Positions 17,694 through 32,347 of a stretch of 64,000 bases of DNA are shown here, one piece after another. Position 1 is the stretch's first letter. Every line of letters begins with the position of its first letter. The notes under the pieces are model-generated. The model saw only the letters and a program-made list of their open reading frames with translations. It was not told the origin of the DNA and made no database searches. Made by a program: the position numbers and the translations under genes. This DNA is from Candidatus Tectimicrobiota bacterium (GTDB lineage Bacteria > Tectomicrobia > Entotheonellia > Entotheonellales > Entotheonellaceae), in contig BPKO01000001.1 of assembly GCA_026005175.1 (NCBI GenBank), positions 806,001 to 870,000 on the forward strand, read 5' to 3'.

Positions 17694-19007
17694 ATGGTGA
17701 GCACGCCCATTGTTGTCATCGGCGGCGGACTGGCCGGAGTGGAGGCGGCTTACCAAATCGCTGAGCGCGGCCTGCCGGTTTGCCTTTACGAGATGCGCCC
17801 GCAACGCCAGACGCCAGCACACCGCACCGGGCTTTTGGGCGAACTGGTGTGCAGCAACTCGCTCAAGGCGGATACGCCCACCTCGGCCCACGGGCTGCTC
17901 AAAGCCGAAATGCGCCGCCTCGGTTCCCTGGTGCTACGCGCTGCCGACGCCAGCCGCGTGCCTGCCGGCAGCGCCTTGGCCGTCGACCGCCAGCAGTTTG
18001 CTCAATACCTCACTGCGATCATTGCCCAACACCCGCGCATCACCCTGGTGCGCGAGGAAGTCACTGCGCTGCCGGCGCAAGGCATTACCATCGTAGCTAC
18101 CGGCCCGCTCACCTCGGGAGCCTTGGCCACGCATCTCCAGCACACCCTGGGTGCCGAACACCTTTACTTTTACGATGCCCTTTCCCCCATCATCGCCGCT
18201 GACTCGATTGACTACACCAAAACCTTCCGTGCGGCGCGCTACGGCGTCGGCGAGGGCGACGACTACCTCAATTGCCCGCTTGACCGCGAGACCTACGAAC
18301 GCTTTTGGGAGGCCCTGGTGAGCGCCGAGTGCGTGGTGCCGCACCCCTTTGAGAAGGAAATCTTCTTCGAGGGCTGCCTACCCATTGAGGAAATGGCGCG
18401 GCGCGGGCCGCAAACCCTGGCCTTTGGCCCGCTCAAGCCGGTGGGGCTGCGGGCGCCCGACGGGTCACGTCCTTACGCGGTGGTGCAGCTGCGCCTTGAG
18501 GACCGCCTGCACAGCGCTTACAACATGGTGGGCTTCCAGACCCGGCTCAAGTACGGCGAACAGCAACGGGTGTTCCGCATGATCCCGGGGCTAGAGGCAG
18601 CAGAGTTTCTGCGCTTTGGCGCCGTGCACCGCAACACGTACCTCAACGCCCCCCGCTTGCTGCTGCCAACGCTGCAGGCGCGCCAGCGCCCCACCCTCTT
18701 CTTTGCTGGCCAGATTACCGGCGTCGAAGGCTACGTGGAGTCTGCGGCCACCGGGCTGCTGGCCGGCATCAACGCCGCTGCCCTGGCCCGCGGGCTTCCC
18801 TTGCAGGTGCCACCGCCAACGACGGCGCATGGGGCACTGGTACGCTACATTGCGACCGCCGAGACGACGAATTTTCAGCCCATGAACATCCACTTCGGCC
18901 TCTTGCCGCCGCTGACCACGCGGGTGCAAGCCAAAAAAGCCCGACGCGCCGCGCTGGTGGCCCGTGCCCTGGCAGATCTGGAACGATGGCTGGCGCAGGT
19001 GCCCTGA
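17694..19007 (+). CDS. trmFO: Methylene-THF:tRNA (uracil-54-C5)-methyltransferase TrmFO
   Basis: Makes ribothymidine at position 54 of tRNA using methylene-tetrahydrofolate and FAD. 437 residues, intact. The N-terminal FAD motif VIGGGLAGVEAAYQIAERG is followed by the family block GELVCSNSLKADTPTSAHGLLKAEM, then PFEKEIFFEGCLPIEEMARRG, NMVGFQTRLKYGEQQRVFRMIPG and the C-terminal QPMNIHFGLLPPL. AAGGAGG precedes the ATG. It overlaps xerC by 22 bases. This folate route is typical of Firmicutes, deltaproteobacteria and related phyla rather than of gammaproteobacteria, which use SAM-dependent TrmA. Confidence 0.96.
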   Translation: MVSTPIVVIGGGLAGVEAAYQIAERGLPVCLYEMRPQRQTPAHRTGLLGELVCSNSLKADTPTSAHGLLKAEMRRLGSLVLRAADASRVPAGSALAVDRQQFAQYLTAIIAQHPRITLVREEVTALPAQGITIVATGPLTSGALATHLQHTLGAEHLYFYDALSPIIAADSIDYTKTFRAARYGVGEGDDYLNCPLDRETYERFWEALVSAECVVPHPFEKEIFFEGCLPIEEMARRGPQTLAFGPLKPVGLRAPDGSRPYAVVQLRLEDRLHSAYNMVGFQTRLKYGEQQRVFRMIPGLEAAEFLRFGAVHRNTYLNAPRLLLPTLQARQRPTLFFAGQITGVEGYVESAATGLLAGINAAALARGLPLQVPPPTTAHGALVRYIATAETTNFQPMNIHFGLLPPLTTRVQAKKARRAALVARALADLERWLAQVP

Positions 19008-19924
19008 CGCTGCCGGCAGCGGTGGCCGCTTTCCGCACGTATCTCGAGGCCGAGCGCCATGCCTCGCCGCACACGGTGCGCAACTACCTCTCCGATCTGG
19101 CCCAGCTAGAGGCGTTTGCGCGCACCTCGGGGGCCGGCGCGCCGCCGCTGCCCTTGGCCTGCCTGGATCTTTCCTTACTGCGGGCCTTCCTAGCCGACTT
19201 GTACGCGCGCGGGGTGAGCCATACCAGCCTGGCGCGCAAGCTGGCAACCCTGCGCAGCTTCTTTGACTTCCTCTGCCGGCGCGGCCTCGCCCAAGACAAC
19301 CCGGCGCGCCAGCTGCCGCTGCCTGCAACGCGGCGCCCCCTGCCACGGGCCCTGCCCATCGATCAGGTCTTTGCCCTGCTCGATGCCCCGGGGCCGGAGA
19401 CGCCGCTGCACGTTCGCGATCGCGCCATCCTGGAGCTGCTTTACGCCACCGGCTTGCGTGTGGGAGAACTGGTTCGCCTCGACATGCAGGACCTCGACTT
19501 GCCGGGGCGTACCCTGCGCGTGCGCGGCAAGGGCAAGCAGGAGCGGCTGGCCTTTTTCGGCCCTACGGCCGCCGGCACGCTGGCCGCTTACCTGGGAGCC
19601 CGTGCGCAGTGGCCGCAGATCCGGGACACGGCAGCGCTGTTTCTCAACCACCGCGGCGGGCGGCTAAGCGCGCGCGGCGTCCACTTGCTGCTGCAGCGTG
19701 CCTGCCGCCGCGTTGGCCTGTCCCAGAGCGTCAGCCCCCACATGCTGCGGCATAGCTTTGCCACCCACCTGCTCGACAGCGGTGCCGACCTGCGTGGCAT
19801 CCAAGAGCTTTTGGGACACCGCCGCCTCTCTACCACGCAGCGCTACACCCACGTCAGTTTGGACCGCCTCACTGCGGTTTACGACCGCGCCCACCCGCGG
19901 GCGCGCCTTGAGGAAACGTCATGA
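18986..19924 (+). CDS. xerC: Tyrosine recombinase XerC-type
   Basis: 312 residues. The N-terminal core-binding domain ([23 protein letters not shown]) and C-terminal catalytic domain carry the full active site: Arg in ATGLRVGEL, Lys in [15 protein letters not shown] (His-x-x-Arg), GH in [12 protein letters not shown] and the nucleophile Tyr in RYTHVS. It resolves chromosome dimers at dif with XerD. The position between trmFO and hslV, with overlapping ends on both sides, is the standard chromosomal xerC context and argues against a phage integrase. The stop overlaps the hslV ATG (ATGA). Confidence 0.93.
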   Translation: MAGAGALTLPAAVAAFRTYLEAERHASPHTVRNYLSDLAQLEAFARTSGAGAPPLPLACLDLSLLRAFLADLYARGVSHTSLARKLATLRSFFDFLCRRGLAQDNPARQLPLPATRRPLPRALPIDQVFALLDAPGPETPLHVRDRAILELLYATGLRVGELVRLDMQDLDLPGRTLRVRGKGKQERLAFFGPTAAGTLAAYLGARAQWPQIRDTAALFLNHRGGRLSARGVHLLLQRACRRVGLSQSVSPHMLRHSFATHLLDSGADLRGIQELLGHRRLSTTQRYTHVSLDRLTAVYDRAHPRARLEETS

Positions 19925-20448
19925 TTTACGGCACCACCATTCTCTGCGTGCGCCAGGGAGCGCACGTGGCCATGGCCGGCGACGGCCAGGTGAGCCTCAA
20001 CAACACCATCGTCAAGCACCAGGCCAAAAAAGTCCGCAAAGTCTACCACCAGCGCGTGCTGGCCGGTTTTGCCGGAGCGGCCGCCGACGCCTTTACCCTC
20101 TTTGCCCGCTTCGAGCAGAAGCTCGAAGCCTGCCAGGGAAGCCTCCTGCGTGCCGCGGTGGAGCTGGCCAAGGACTGGCGCTCCGACCGCGTCCTGCGCC
20201 GCCTCGAGGCGCTGCTGGCGGTGGCCGATCGCGAAACGGCATTGATTCTCTCTGGCACCGGCGATATCATTGAGCCGGACGACGGCATCATTGGCATCGG
20301 TTCGGGCGGGCCATACGCGCTGGCCGCAGCCCGTGCTTTGTTGCGCCATACACAGCTGAGCGCGCGGGAAATCGTGGCCGCGGCAATGCGTATTGCCGCA
20401 GAGATCTGCGTGTACACCAATGACCACATCTGCATTGAAGAACTCTGA
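19921..20448 (+). CDS. hslV: ATP-dependent protease subunit HslV
   Basis: Proteolytic subunit of the HslVU (ClpQY) protease, an N-terminal threonine hydrolase. 175 residues. The start [11 protein letters not shown] indicates a short propeptide: removal of MIYG would expose the catalytic threonine. MAGDGQVSL and the glycine-rich [20 protein letters not shown] match the family. It is translationally coupled to xerC by a 4-base overlap and followed by hslU. Confidence 0.95.
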   Translation: MIYGTTILCVRQGAHVAMAGDGQVSLNNTIVKHQAKKVRKVYHQRVLAGFAGAAADAFTLFARFEQKLEACQGSLLRAAVELAKDWRSDRVLRRLEALLAVADRETALILSGTGDIIEPDDGIIGIGSGGPYALAAARALLRHTQLSAREIVAAAMRIAAEICVYTNDHICIEEL

Positions 20449-20458
20449 AGCCGCCGTC

Positions 20459-21806
20459 GTGGAGGCCCTGACGCCCAGCCAGATCGTGCAGGAGCTCGAC
20501 AAGTACATCGTCGGGCAGCACGAGGCCAAGCGGGCAGTAGCCATTGCCCTGCGCAACCGCTGGCGCCGCCAGCAGCTGCCCCCGGAGCTGCGCGACGAGG
20601 TGGCCCCCAAAAACATCCTGATGATCGGACCCACGGGGGTGGGCAAAACGGAAATCGCCCGCCGCCTGGCGGCGCTGGCACGCTCGCCGTTTCTCAAAGT
20701 CGAAGCCACCAAGTTCACCGAAGTGGGCTACGTGGGGCGCGACGTCGAATCGATGATCCGCGACTTGGTCGAGCTGGCCAAGAACATGGTGCAGCAAGAG
20801 GAAATGGAGCGGGTCAAAAGCCGTGCCGCCGCCCTGGCCGAGGAGCGGCTGCTCGACTTGCTGCTGCCTCCGCCCCCCCAAGCCGACAAGCAAGTGGTGC
20901 TTGACGAACTCGGGCAGCAGCACTACCAGCGCACGCGCGAGAAGTTCCGCCAGTACCTGCACGAGGGCAAGCTGGACGACCGCTTTGTCGAGCTGGAAGT
21001 GACCGACCGCACCCTGCCCATGATCGAGGTGATCTCGGGTTCAGGGGTGGAGGAAATGGACATCAACATCAAGGACTTTCTGGGTAACTTCTTTCCGCCG
21101 CGCAAAAAGCGGCGCAAAGCCAAAGTGCCCGAAGCGCTGCAACTTCTCTTGCAGGAAGAGGCCCAGAAGCTCATCGACATGGACAGCGTGGTGCGCGAGG
21201 CCATCCGGCGCGTGGAGCAGTCGGGCATCATTTTCCTCGACGAAATCGACAAAATCGCCGGGCGCGAGCGCACGGCCGGCCCCTGACGTTTCGCGCGAAG
21301 GGGTGCAGCGCGACCTCCTGCCCATCGTGGAAGGAAGTACGGTCAACACCAAGTACGGCATGGTGCGCACCGATCACATCCTCTTCATCGCCGCCGGGGC
21401 CTTCCACGTCTCCAAGCCTTCGGATCTTATCCCCGAGCTGCAAGGACGCTTTCCCATCCGCGTCGAGCTGCAACCGCTCGGCAAGGAGGATTTTGTGCGC
21501 ATTTTGCGTGAGCCGCAAAACGCGCTGCTCAAGCAGTATGAGGCGCTGCTGGCCACCGAGGGCGTAGAGCTGGTGTTTACCGACGACGCCGTCGACGAGC
21601 TGGCCAGCATTGCCGAGCGGGTCAACCAGCAGACCGAAAACATCGGGGCGCGCCGGCTCTATACGATCCTGGAGCGGCTGCTGGAGGAGATCTCCTTCGC
21701 CGCGCCGGATGTGGCCCCGCAGCGCGTGGTCATCGATCGCGAGTACGTGCGTACGCGCCTCGAAGGTATCGTGCAGAGCGAAGACCTCAGCCACTACATC
21801 CTCTAA
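20459..21806 (+). CDS. hslU: HslU ATPase/unfoldase (frameshifted)
   Basis: AAA+ partner of HslV. The GTG at 20459 gives [19 protein letters not shown], aligning with the family start. In-frame upstream starts would overlap hslV by up to 56 bases. Walker A is GPTGVGKTE, Walker [11 protein letters not shown], the inserted I-domain is present and the C-terminus ends DLSHYIL, which docks into HslV. At 21280-21283 CCCC should be CCC, giving [20 protein letters not shown]. Without this correction the protein stops just after Walker B. Corrected length is about 448 residues. Confidence 0.93.
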
Positions 21807-21826
21807 CGCCGCAAGGAGACCGCCCG

Positions 21827-22714
21827 ATGGACCTGACCCCTTACACGCAGCGGGCCGACGTGCTCATCGAAGCGCTGCCGTACATTCGGCAGTTTTTTGG
21901 CAAGACGGTGGTCATCAAGTACGGCGGGCATGCCATGATCGACGACGCCCTGCGCCATGCCTTTGCCCGCGACATCGTGCTGCTCAAGTACGTGGGCATG
22001 CACCCTATCGTGGTGCACGGCGGCGGGCCGCAGATCGGCGAGACCATGAAGCGCATGGGGCTCACGGCGCGCTTCGTCGATGGCCTGCGCGTTACCGATG
22101 CGGCGACCATGGACGTGGTGGAGATGGTCCTGGGCGGCAAGCTCAACAAGGAAATCGTGGCCACCATCAACTTGCACGGCGGCCAGGCGGTGGGGCTGAG
22201 CGGCAAGGATGCCAACCTGCTGGTGGCCACCAAGAAGCGGCTCTACCGGCAAGAGACGCCGGATGCCCCGCCAACGCCAGTAGACCTGGGGCAGGTGGGC
22301 GACATCACCGCCGTCAACAGCACCGTCATCGAGGTGCTGGAAGCCAACGGCTTTATTCCGGTTATTGCCCCCACGGCGGTGGGGACACAGGGCGAGAGCT
22401 ACAACGTCAACGCCGATACGGCGGCCGGCGACATTGCCGCGGCGCTGCGGGCAGAAAAGCTCCTTTTCCTCACCGACGTTCCTGGCATTCTCGACCGCGA
22501 TGGCAAGCTGCTCTCTAGCCTCAATACGGCAGCCCTCGAGGCTCTGAAAGCCGAAGGGGTGCTCGACGGTGGCATGCTGCCCAAAGTGGAGGCCTGCCTG
22601 CACGCGCTGCGCCACGGCGTGGCCAAAGCCCACATCATCGACGGCCGAGTGCCCCACGCCGTCTTGCTGGAGCTGTTTACCGATCGCGGCATCGGTACGG
22701 AAATCGTCCGCTAA
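21827..22714 (+). CDS. argB: N-acetylglutamate kinase
   Basis: Second step of arginine synthesis; phosphorylates N-acetylglutamate. 295 residues with KTVVIKYGGHAM, HGGGPQIGETMKRMG (substrate loop), DLGQVGDITAVNS and NVNADTAAGDIAAALRAEKL. It starts 20 bases after hslU with a ribosome site (CAAGGAG), the first of four consecutive arginine genes. The arrangement hslVU-argBDFG is one I associate with deltaproteobacteria-like genomes. Confidence 0.96.
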   Translation: MDLTPYTQRADVLIEALPYIRQFFGKTVVIKYGGHAMIDDALRHAFARDIVLLKYVGMHPIVVHGGGPQIGETMKRMGLTARFVDGLRVTDAATMDVVEMVLGGKLNKEIVATINLHGGQAVGLSGKDANLLVATKKRLYRQETPDAPPTPVDLGQVGDITAVNSTVIEVLEANGFIPVIAPTAVGTQGESYNVNADTAAGDIAAALRAEKLLFLTDVPGILDRDGKLLSSLNTAALEALKAEGVLDGGMLPKVEACLHALRHGVAKAHIIDGRVPHAVLLELFTDRGIGTEIVR

Positions 22715-22735
22715 CCCCCGCGCAGGAGAACTGGC

Positions 22736-23926
22736 ATGACCAACGCCGAGCTTGTCGCCCAAGCCGAACGCGTCCTCATTCCCACCTACCGGCGGTTTCC
22801 GGTGGCGTTTGTCCGCGGGCGCGGGGCAACCTTGTGGGATGCCGACGGCAAAGCGTATACGGATTTCTTGAGCGGTATTGCGGTGTGCGTGCTTGGCCAC
22901 TGCCACCCGCGCGTGGTGGCGGCCATCACCAAGCAAGCCGAAACCCTGCTGCACGTTTCCAACTTCTACCACACGCTGCCGCAGACCGAAGTGGCGACGT
23001 TTCTGGCAGAGCACAGCTTTGGAGGCCAGGCCTTTTTCTGCAACAGCGGCGCCGAAGCCAACGAGGCGGCGCTGAAGCTGGCCCGCAAGTACGGCCGCGA
23101 CCACCACGGCCCCGAGCGCTTTGAAGTCATCGCCATGGTCAACTCCTTCCACGGCCGCACCCTGGGAACGGTGGCTGCCACCGGGCAGACCAAAGTGCAG
23201 CATGGCTTCGAGCCGCTGCTGCCCGGCTTTCGCCACGTGCCCTACGGCGACTTGGCCGCGGTGGAGCAGGCGATGAACGAGCACACCTGCGCCGTGCTGG
23301 TCGAGCCCATTCAAGGCGAAGGTGGCGTCGTGGTGCCGCCCGAGGGCTACCTCGAAGGCCTGCGCCACCTGTGCGATCAGCGCGATGTCTTGTTGATTTT
23401 CGACGAGATTCAAACTGGCATCGGCCACACCGGCTACCTCTTTGGCTACCAGCACAGTGGCGTGGTGCCCGACATCATGACCCTGGCTAAGGGCCTGGCC
23501 GGCGGCCTGCCCATTGGGGTCATGCTGGCCAAGCCGCACGTGGCGGCTTCTCTAGGGCCGGGAACGCATGGCTCGACGTTTGGCGGCAACCCCGTGGCCT
23601 GCAGTGCCGCCCTCGCCGTGCTCCAAACGATTACCGAAGAAGACTTGCTGGCGCACGTGCGGCAGGTGGGGGCTTACTTTATGGCGGGGCTGCGGCGCCT
23701 GCAGGCCAAGTACCCCTTTATCGTCGACGTGCGGGGGCGCGGGCTGATGCTGGCCGCCGAGCTCGATCGCCCCTGTGCGCACGTGGTAAGCAAGTGCCTG
23801 GAGCGGGGGTACTTGATTAACTGCACCGTCGACCGCGTGCTGCGCTTTCTCCCCCCGCTCATCATCACCGAGCAGGAAGTGGACGGCCTGTTGGCGACGC
23901 TGGATGCCGTGCTGGCAGAGGAGTGA
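22736..23926 (+). CDS. argD: Acetylornithine aminotransferase
   Basis: Class III PLP aminotransferase, 396 residues; transfers an amino group from glutamate to N-acetylglutamate semialdehyde. Family blocks: CNSGAEANEAALKLARKYG, FHGRTLGTVAATGQ, FDEIQTGIGHTG and the PLP-lysine segment TLAKGLAGGLPIG, followed by HGSTFGGNPVAC. It lies 21 bases after argB. Confidence 0.95.
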   Translation: MTNAELVAQAERVLIPTYRRFPVAFVRGRGATLWDADGKAYTDFLSGIAVCVLGHCHPRVVAAITKQAETLLHVSNFYHTLPQTEVATFLAEHSFGGQAFFCNSGAEANEAALKLARKYGRDHHGPERFEVIAMVNSFHGRTLGTVAATGQTKVQHGFEPLLPGFRHVPYGDLAAVEQAMNEHTCAVLVEPIQGEGGVVVPPEGYLEGLRHLCDQRDVLLIFDEIQTGIGHTGYLFGYQHSGVVPDIMTLAKGLAGGLPIGVMLAKPHVAASLGPGTHGSTFGGNPVACSAALAVLQTITEEDLLAHVRQVGAYFMAGLRRLQAKYPFIVDVRGRGLMLAAELDRPCAHVVSKCLERGYLINCTVDRVLRFLPPLIITEQEVDGLLATLDAVLAEE

Positions 23927-23929
23927 GGA

Positions 23930-24864
<935 letters not shown>

Positions 24865-24868
<4 letters not shown>

Positions 24869-26076
24869 GTTCCACCCCGCGCAAAATCGTGCTCGCCTAT
24901 TCTGGCGGACTGGATACCTCGGTGATCCTGCACTGGCTGCGGCAGACGTACCGCTGCCCGGTGGTGGCCTTCGTGGCCGATGTTGGCCAGGAGGAAGACC
25001 TGCAAGCGATTGCCGAAAAGGCGCGCCAGACCGGCGCCGAGCAGGTGGTGGTTGAGGACCTGCGGGAGGCTTTCGTGCGTGACTTTGTCTTTCCGGCGCT
25101 GCGCGCCCAGGCGGTCTACGAGGGCAGTTATTTGCTGGGCACTTCGCTGGCCCGCCCGCTCATTGCCCAGAAGCAGATCGAAGTGGCCCAGCGGGTGGGG
25201 GCCGACACGGTGGCCCACGGGGCGACGGGCAAAGGCAACGACCAGGTGCGCTTCGAGCTCACCTTCCAGGCCCTGGCGCCGCAGCTGCGCGTTCTTGCCC
25301 CCTGGCGTGAATGGCCGCTGCGGGCCCGCGCCGACTTGATGAACTACGCCCGCGAACACGGCATCCCGGTGCCCACCACCCCGCAAAAGCCCTACAGTAT
25401 CGACCGCAACCTGCTCCACACCAGCTACGAAGGCGGCATCCTCGAAGACCCCTGGCAGGAGCCGCCGGCCGACATGTTCCAGATGACGGTGGCGCCGGAA
25501 GAAGCCCCCGACCGCCCCACATACGTGGAGATCAGCTTTGAGGCTGGCGTTCCCACCGCCATCGACGGCACGCCTTACGCCCCTGTGGCGTTGCTCGAGA
25601 CCCTCAACCGCCTGGCAGGCGCCAACGGCATCGGGCGCGTCGACATGGTGGAGAACCGCTTTGTGGGCATGAAGTCGCGCGGCGTCTACGAAACCCCGGG
25701 CGGCACGGTGCTGCACGTGGCCCACCGCGCCCTGGAGTCGATCACCCTCGACCGCGAGGTGATGTTCCTGCGCGACAGCCTGATGCCCAAGTATGCCCAG
25801 CTCGTCTACAACGGCTTCTGGTTTGCACCCGAGCGCCTCATGCTGCAAGCTGCCATCGACGCCACGCAGCAGGAGGTGACCGGCACGGTGCGGCTGAAGC
25901 TCTACAAAGGCAACTGCATGGTGGTCGGCCGCAAGGCGCCGCGCTCCCTCTACCGCCCCGAATACGCCACCTTCGAAGCCGACCGCGTCTACAACCCGCG
26001 CGACGCCGAGGGCTTTATCCGCCTGCACGGGCTGCGCCTGCGCCTGCAGGCCTTGCGCGGCACCTCTCAGCCCTAA
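24865..26076 (+). CDS. argG: Argininosuccinate synthase
   Basis: Joins citrulline and aspartate with ATP. 403 residues, GTG start overlapping the argF stop by 4 bases. Motifs: [12 protein letters not shown] (PP-loop), [13 protein letters not shown] and [10 protein letters not shown]. argH is not in the window, because the operon ends against the convergent secF, with the two stop codons overlapping by 4 bases. Confidence 0.97.
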
Positions 26077-27170
26077 GCGCGCGACGAGCGCGAGGCCTTG
26101 CTAGAGAGGACTTTGCCCAGGCGCCTTCCGGGACCTCCCAGCGCACGCTCGGGCCAGTAAATGAGCAGCGGGCTGGCGATGTAAATCGACGAGTACGTGC
26201 CCACCACGATGCCCACCAGCAGGGCAAAAGCGAAGTCGTGGATCACCTCGCCCCCCAGGAAAAAGAGGGCTAGCACCACGATGAGTGTGGTGCCCGAGGT
26301 GAGGAGGGTGCGGCTGAGCGTCTGGTTGATGCTCAGGTTGACGAGGGCAGGAAACGACTCGCGGCGCTGGCTATGTAGGTTTTCGCGGATGCGGTCAAAG
26401 ACGATGATCGTGTCGTTGAGCGAGTAACCGATGATGGTGAGCAGCGCGGCCACAATGGGCAAGTTAAACTCGCGGTCGAAGAGAGAAAAAAAGCCCACGG
26501 TAATCAGCACGTCGTGAAACAGGGCGACAATAGCCGCCAGGGCGTAGCGCAGCTGCAAAACCAAACTAAAGAGCACGGTGATGACGAGGGCCACGACGAT
26601 CAGCACGGTGGGGGAGACGCCGGGGAACCACTGGGTAATGGCGTAAGTGACCACAAACAGCGCCACGGCAAGGCCGATGGCCACGAACCACTTGGCCTCG
26701 AAGCGCCCGGAAATGTAAATGACGATGCCGAGAATGGCATAGAAAATGGCAAACAGCGCCTGCCGGCGCAGCTCTTCGCTCACTTGCGGGCCGACCACTT
26801 CCACGCGCCGCACCTCGACGCTCTGCTGCGGCAGCTGGCGCTTGAGGGCCTGCTGCACCTGCGTGCCGATGTCCTCTCCTGCCACCTGGGCCACGCGGAT
26901 GAGCACTTCGCGCCGGTCGCCAAAGTGCTGCACGATGCCTTTGCCCAGCCCCAGCTCGGCGAGGGCTGCGCGCACCGGGCCCAGTTCCACCGGCTCACCG
27001 AAGCGCACCTGTACCAGGGTGCCGCCGCTGAAATCGATGCCGGCCTTGAGCCCACCGTGCAGGACAATCGACCCCAGACCTACGAGGATCACCGCCAGGG
27101 AGAGGGCAACGCATAGCTTGATTTTGCCCACAAAGTCGATGTGGCAATCGGGAGGAATGAGCTGGAACAT
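26073..27170 (-). CDS. secF: Protein translocase subunit SecF
   Basis: Inner-membrane RND-like subunit that uses the proton gradient to finish Sec export. About 365 residues, six membrane helices. An N-terminal helix is followed by [14 protein letters not shown] and a periplasmic domain, then the C-terminal bundle with [17 protein letters not shown] and [25 protein letters not shown]. The ATG at 27170 is preferred over an upstream in-frame TTG that overlaps the secD stop. yajC-secD-secF is the standard order. Confidence 0.94.
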   Translation of the reverse strand: MFQLIPPDCHIDFVGKIKLCVALSLAVILVGLGSIVLHGGLKAGIDFSGGTLVQVRFGEPVELGPVRAALAELGLGKGIVQHFGDRREVLIRVAQVAGEDIGTQVQQALKRQLPQQSVEVRRVEVVGPQVSEELRRQALFAIFYAILGIVIYISGRFEAKWFVAIGLAVALFVVTYAITQWFPGVSPTVLIVVALVITVLFSLVLQLRYALAAIVALFHDVLITVGFFSLFDREFNLPIVAALLTIIGYSLNDTIIVFDRIRENLHSQRRESFPALVNLSINQTLSRTLLTSGTTLIVVLALFFLGGEVIHDFAFALLVGIVVGTYSSIYIASPLLIYWPERALGGPGRRLGKVLSSKASRSSRA

Positions 27171-27196
27171 GGGAGCTTCTCGCCTTAGGGCCTGCG

Positions 27197-28744
27197 TCAA
27201 ATGCTGAGCCGCGTCACGCGCCGCAGGCTAAAGATCGTTTCGTAAATCGTCTTGCTGACGAAAATCGCCGTGAACATGCTGGCGGCAATGCCGATCGCCA
27301 GGGTGACAGCAAAGCCTTTCACCGGCCCGGACCCAAACTGAAAGAGCACCACGGCGGCAATCAAGGTGGTGACGTTGGCATCCAGGATGGTGGCGGTGGC
27401 TTTCTGAAAACCGGCCTCCACCGCAGCGCGCACCGTTTTGCCCAGCCGCAGCTCCTCACGAATGCGCTCGAAAATAAGCACGTTGGCGTCCACGGCCATA
27501 CCCACGGTGAGCAAAATGCCGGCAATGCCGGGAAGGGTCAGGGTGGCGCCGAGGTTGGGCAGGGCAAGCACGCCCATAATGATCAGCAAGTTGAGGGCCA
27601 GGGCGCAGTCGGCCAGCAGCCCGGAAAGGCGGTAGTACACGAGCATAAACAAAACGACAAGGGCCCCGCCAAGCAGCACGGCACGCATCCCCTGAGCGAT
27701 CGAGTCGCTGCCTAGCGAGGGACCCACGGTGCGGTTTTCCACGATGCGCACCGGGGCAGGGAGAGCCCCTTCGCGCAGAATGATGGCCAAGTCGCGAGCT
27801 TCTTCAGGAGTAAAGCTGCCGGTAATGCGTGCCTCCCCTCCCGGAATCGGCTCCTGGATCACCGGGGCAGAAAAAATCACCCCGTCGAGGATGATGGCCA
27901 GCGCTTTACCCACGTTTTCTTCGGTGATGCGGGCAAAAATGCGCCGGCCGCGGCTGTTGAGGCGCATCAGCACGTAGTACTGGCCAAAGTTGCTCTGATC
28001 CGGCAGGGCGCGGGCATCGGCGAGCAGGTCGCCGGTCAGCAAAGTGCGCCGGTAAACAAAGTAGGTATCGCGCACCACCAGCTGGCCGGTTTCGGGATCT
28101 TTGACTTTCAGGTACAGCCGTTCGGTCCCCGGGGGCGGCGGCGCGTCGGGCGAGGGGGCGCGCGAGTGCACCAGCTTGAACTCCAGCCGCGCCGTCCTGC
28201 CGATGAGCTCGATGGCCCGCTGCGGGTTTTTGAGGCCGGGCAGCTGCACCACCAGCCGCTGACTTCCTTGCTTACTGATGCTTGGCTCGCTGACGCCAAA
28301 GGCGTCGATGCGGTTGCGGATCTTTTCTAGCGCCTGGTCCACGGCACTGGTGCGGATCTGGCGCAGCTCGGCTGCCGGAAAATTAAACTCCCAGACGGTG
28401 GGCGACACCTGCCGCAGGCCGCTGCTGGGGTAGTTGCGCACCACCTCAGCCACTGCGTCTGCCTCCGGCGGCGTTGCAAAGACCAGGCGCAGGCCTTCCA
28501 GGTCGCGGCGCTCGACGCGGGTCACCGGCAAGCCCTTGACCCGCAAGTCCCGGTGCACCGCTTCCGCGGTGCGGTCCAGCGCCCCCTTCACCGCCTCGTC
28601 CACCTGCACTTCCAGCACCAGGTGCATGCCGCCTTGCAAGTCCAGCCCCAGATGGATCTTTTCCCGCGGTGGTATGGCCAGGACGAGGCTGGCAAGGATT
28701 ACCGCGGCCACGATGCCTAGCTTGATGAGCAGCTGCCGCTTCAT
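27197..28744 (-). CDS. secD: Protein translocase subunit SecD
   Basis: Partner of SecF. 515 residues: N-terminal helix (KLGIVAAVILASLVLAI), then GLDLQGGMHLVLEVQVD, the large periplasmic head with the P1 domain, and the bundle with NRTVGPSLGSDSIAQGM, PGIAGILLTVGMAVDANVLIFERIREEL and a C-terminal cluster of helices. It starts 7 bases after the yajC stop. Confidence 0.95.
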   Translation of the reverse strand: MKRQLLIKLGIVAAVILASLVLAIPPREKIHLGLDLQGGMHLVLEVQVDEAVKGALDRTAEAVHRDLRVKGLPVTRVERRDLEGLRLVFATPPEADAVAEVVRNYPSSGLRQVSPTVWEFNFPAAELRQIRTSAVDQALEKIRNRIDAFGVSEPSISKQGSQRLVVQLPGLKNPQRAIELIGRTARLEFKLVHSRAPSPDAPPPPGTERLYLKVKDPETGQLVVRDTYFVYRRTLLTGDLLADARALPDQSNFGQYYVLMRLNSRGRRIFARITEENVGKALAIILDGVIFSAPVIQEPIPGGEARITGSFTPEEARDLAIILREGALPAPVRIVENRTVGPSLGSDSIAQGMRAVLLGGALVVLFMLVYYRLSGLLADCALALNLLIIMGVLALPNLGATLTLPGIAGILLTVGMAVDANVLIFERIREELRLGKTVRAAVEAGFQKATATILDANVTTLIAAVVLFQFGSGPVKGFAVTLAIGIAASMFTAIFVSKTIYETIFSLRRVTRLSI

Positions 28745-28751
28745 GGGCCGC

Positions 28752-29060
28752 CTACTTCAGCACCTTGTCCACGTACTCGCGCTGGATGCGCAGCTTCAAG
28801 CCGTCGCCGGCTTCAATGCGCAGGATCTGCCCGTCAATTTTGTCGATCACCCCTACGATGCCGCCGCGGGTGACGATGCGGTCGCCCTTTTTGAGGTTGG
28901 CGAGCATTTGCTGGAATTCCTTGCGCTGCTTTTGCTGTGGGCGAAAGATCAGGAAGTAAAAAATGGCCATCAGCGGCAGGAAAAGCAGCAGGGTGCTCAG
29001 CAGTCCCCCCGCTGCCCCCCCGGGCTGCGTTCCCTGGGCATAGGCAAGCTCTGGCAACAC
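28752..29060 (-). CDS. yajC: Preprotein translocase accessory subunit YajC
   Basis: 102 residues from the GTG at 29060, which has AAAGGAG 6 bases upstream; longer in-frame starts run back across the predicted transcription start. One membrane helix (LLSTLLLFLPLMAIFYFLIF) is followed by the hallmark RPQQKQRKEFQQML and a small beta domain (KKGDRIVTRGGIVGVIDKI). Confidence 0.93.
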   Translation of the reverse strand: MLPELAYAQGTQPGGAAGGLLSTLLLFLPLMAIFYFLIFRPQQKQRKEFQQMLANLKKGDRIVTRGGIVGVIDKIDGQILRIEAGDGLKLRIQREYVDKVLK

Positions 29061-29093
29061 CGACTTCTCCTTTTCTCGGTCACCGTTGAGCAG

Positions 29094-29102
29094 AATATAA
29101 CA
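29094..29102 (-). promoter_or_regulatory. Extended -10 element upstream of yajC-secDF
   Basis: On the minus strand TGTTATATT provides a TGn extension plus TATATT hexamer. No good -35 is visible, which extended -10 promoters can tolerate. Predicted start is near 29087, about 27 bases before the yajC GTG. Confidence 0.45.
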
Positions 29103-29134
29103 TTCTGGCGGCAAAAAGGCACGGGAAAACGCCG

Positions 29135-29163
29135 TTGACAGGGAAGCCAGTGGCTGCTATGGT
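29135..29163 (+). promoter_or_regulatory. Promoter of the TPR membrane protein gene
   Basis: TTGACA (29135-29140), 17 bases, TATGGT (29158-29163). It predicts a leader of only about 20 bases before the ATG at 29190. Confidence 0.7.
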
Positions 29164-29189
29164 GCGGCCCACACCGTAGCGGCAGAGCC

Positions 29190-32346
<3,157 letters not shown>

Positions 32347-32347
<1 letters not shown>

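Noticed and set aside
18986-19924. Tyrosine recombinase as a phage or island integrase
   Set aside because: It is embedded between trmFO and hslV with overlaps on both sides, has no adjacent tRNA or phage genes, and fits chromosomal XerC.
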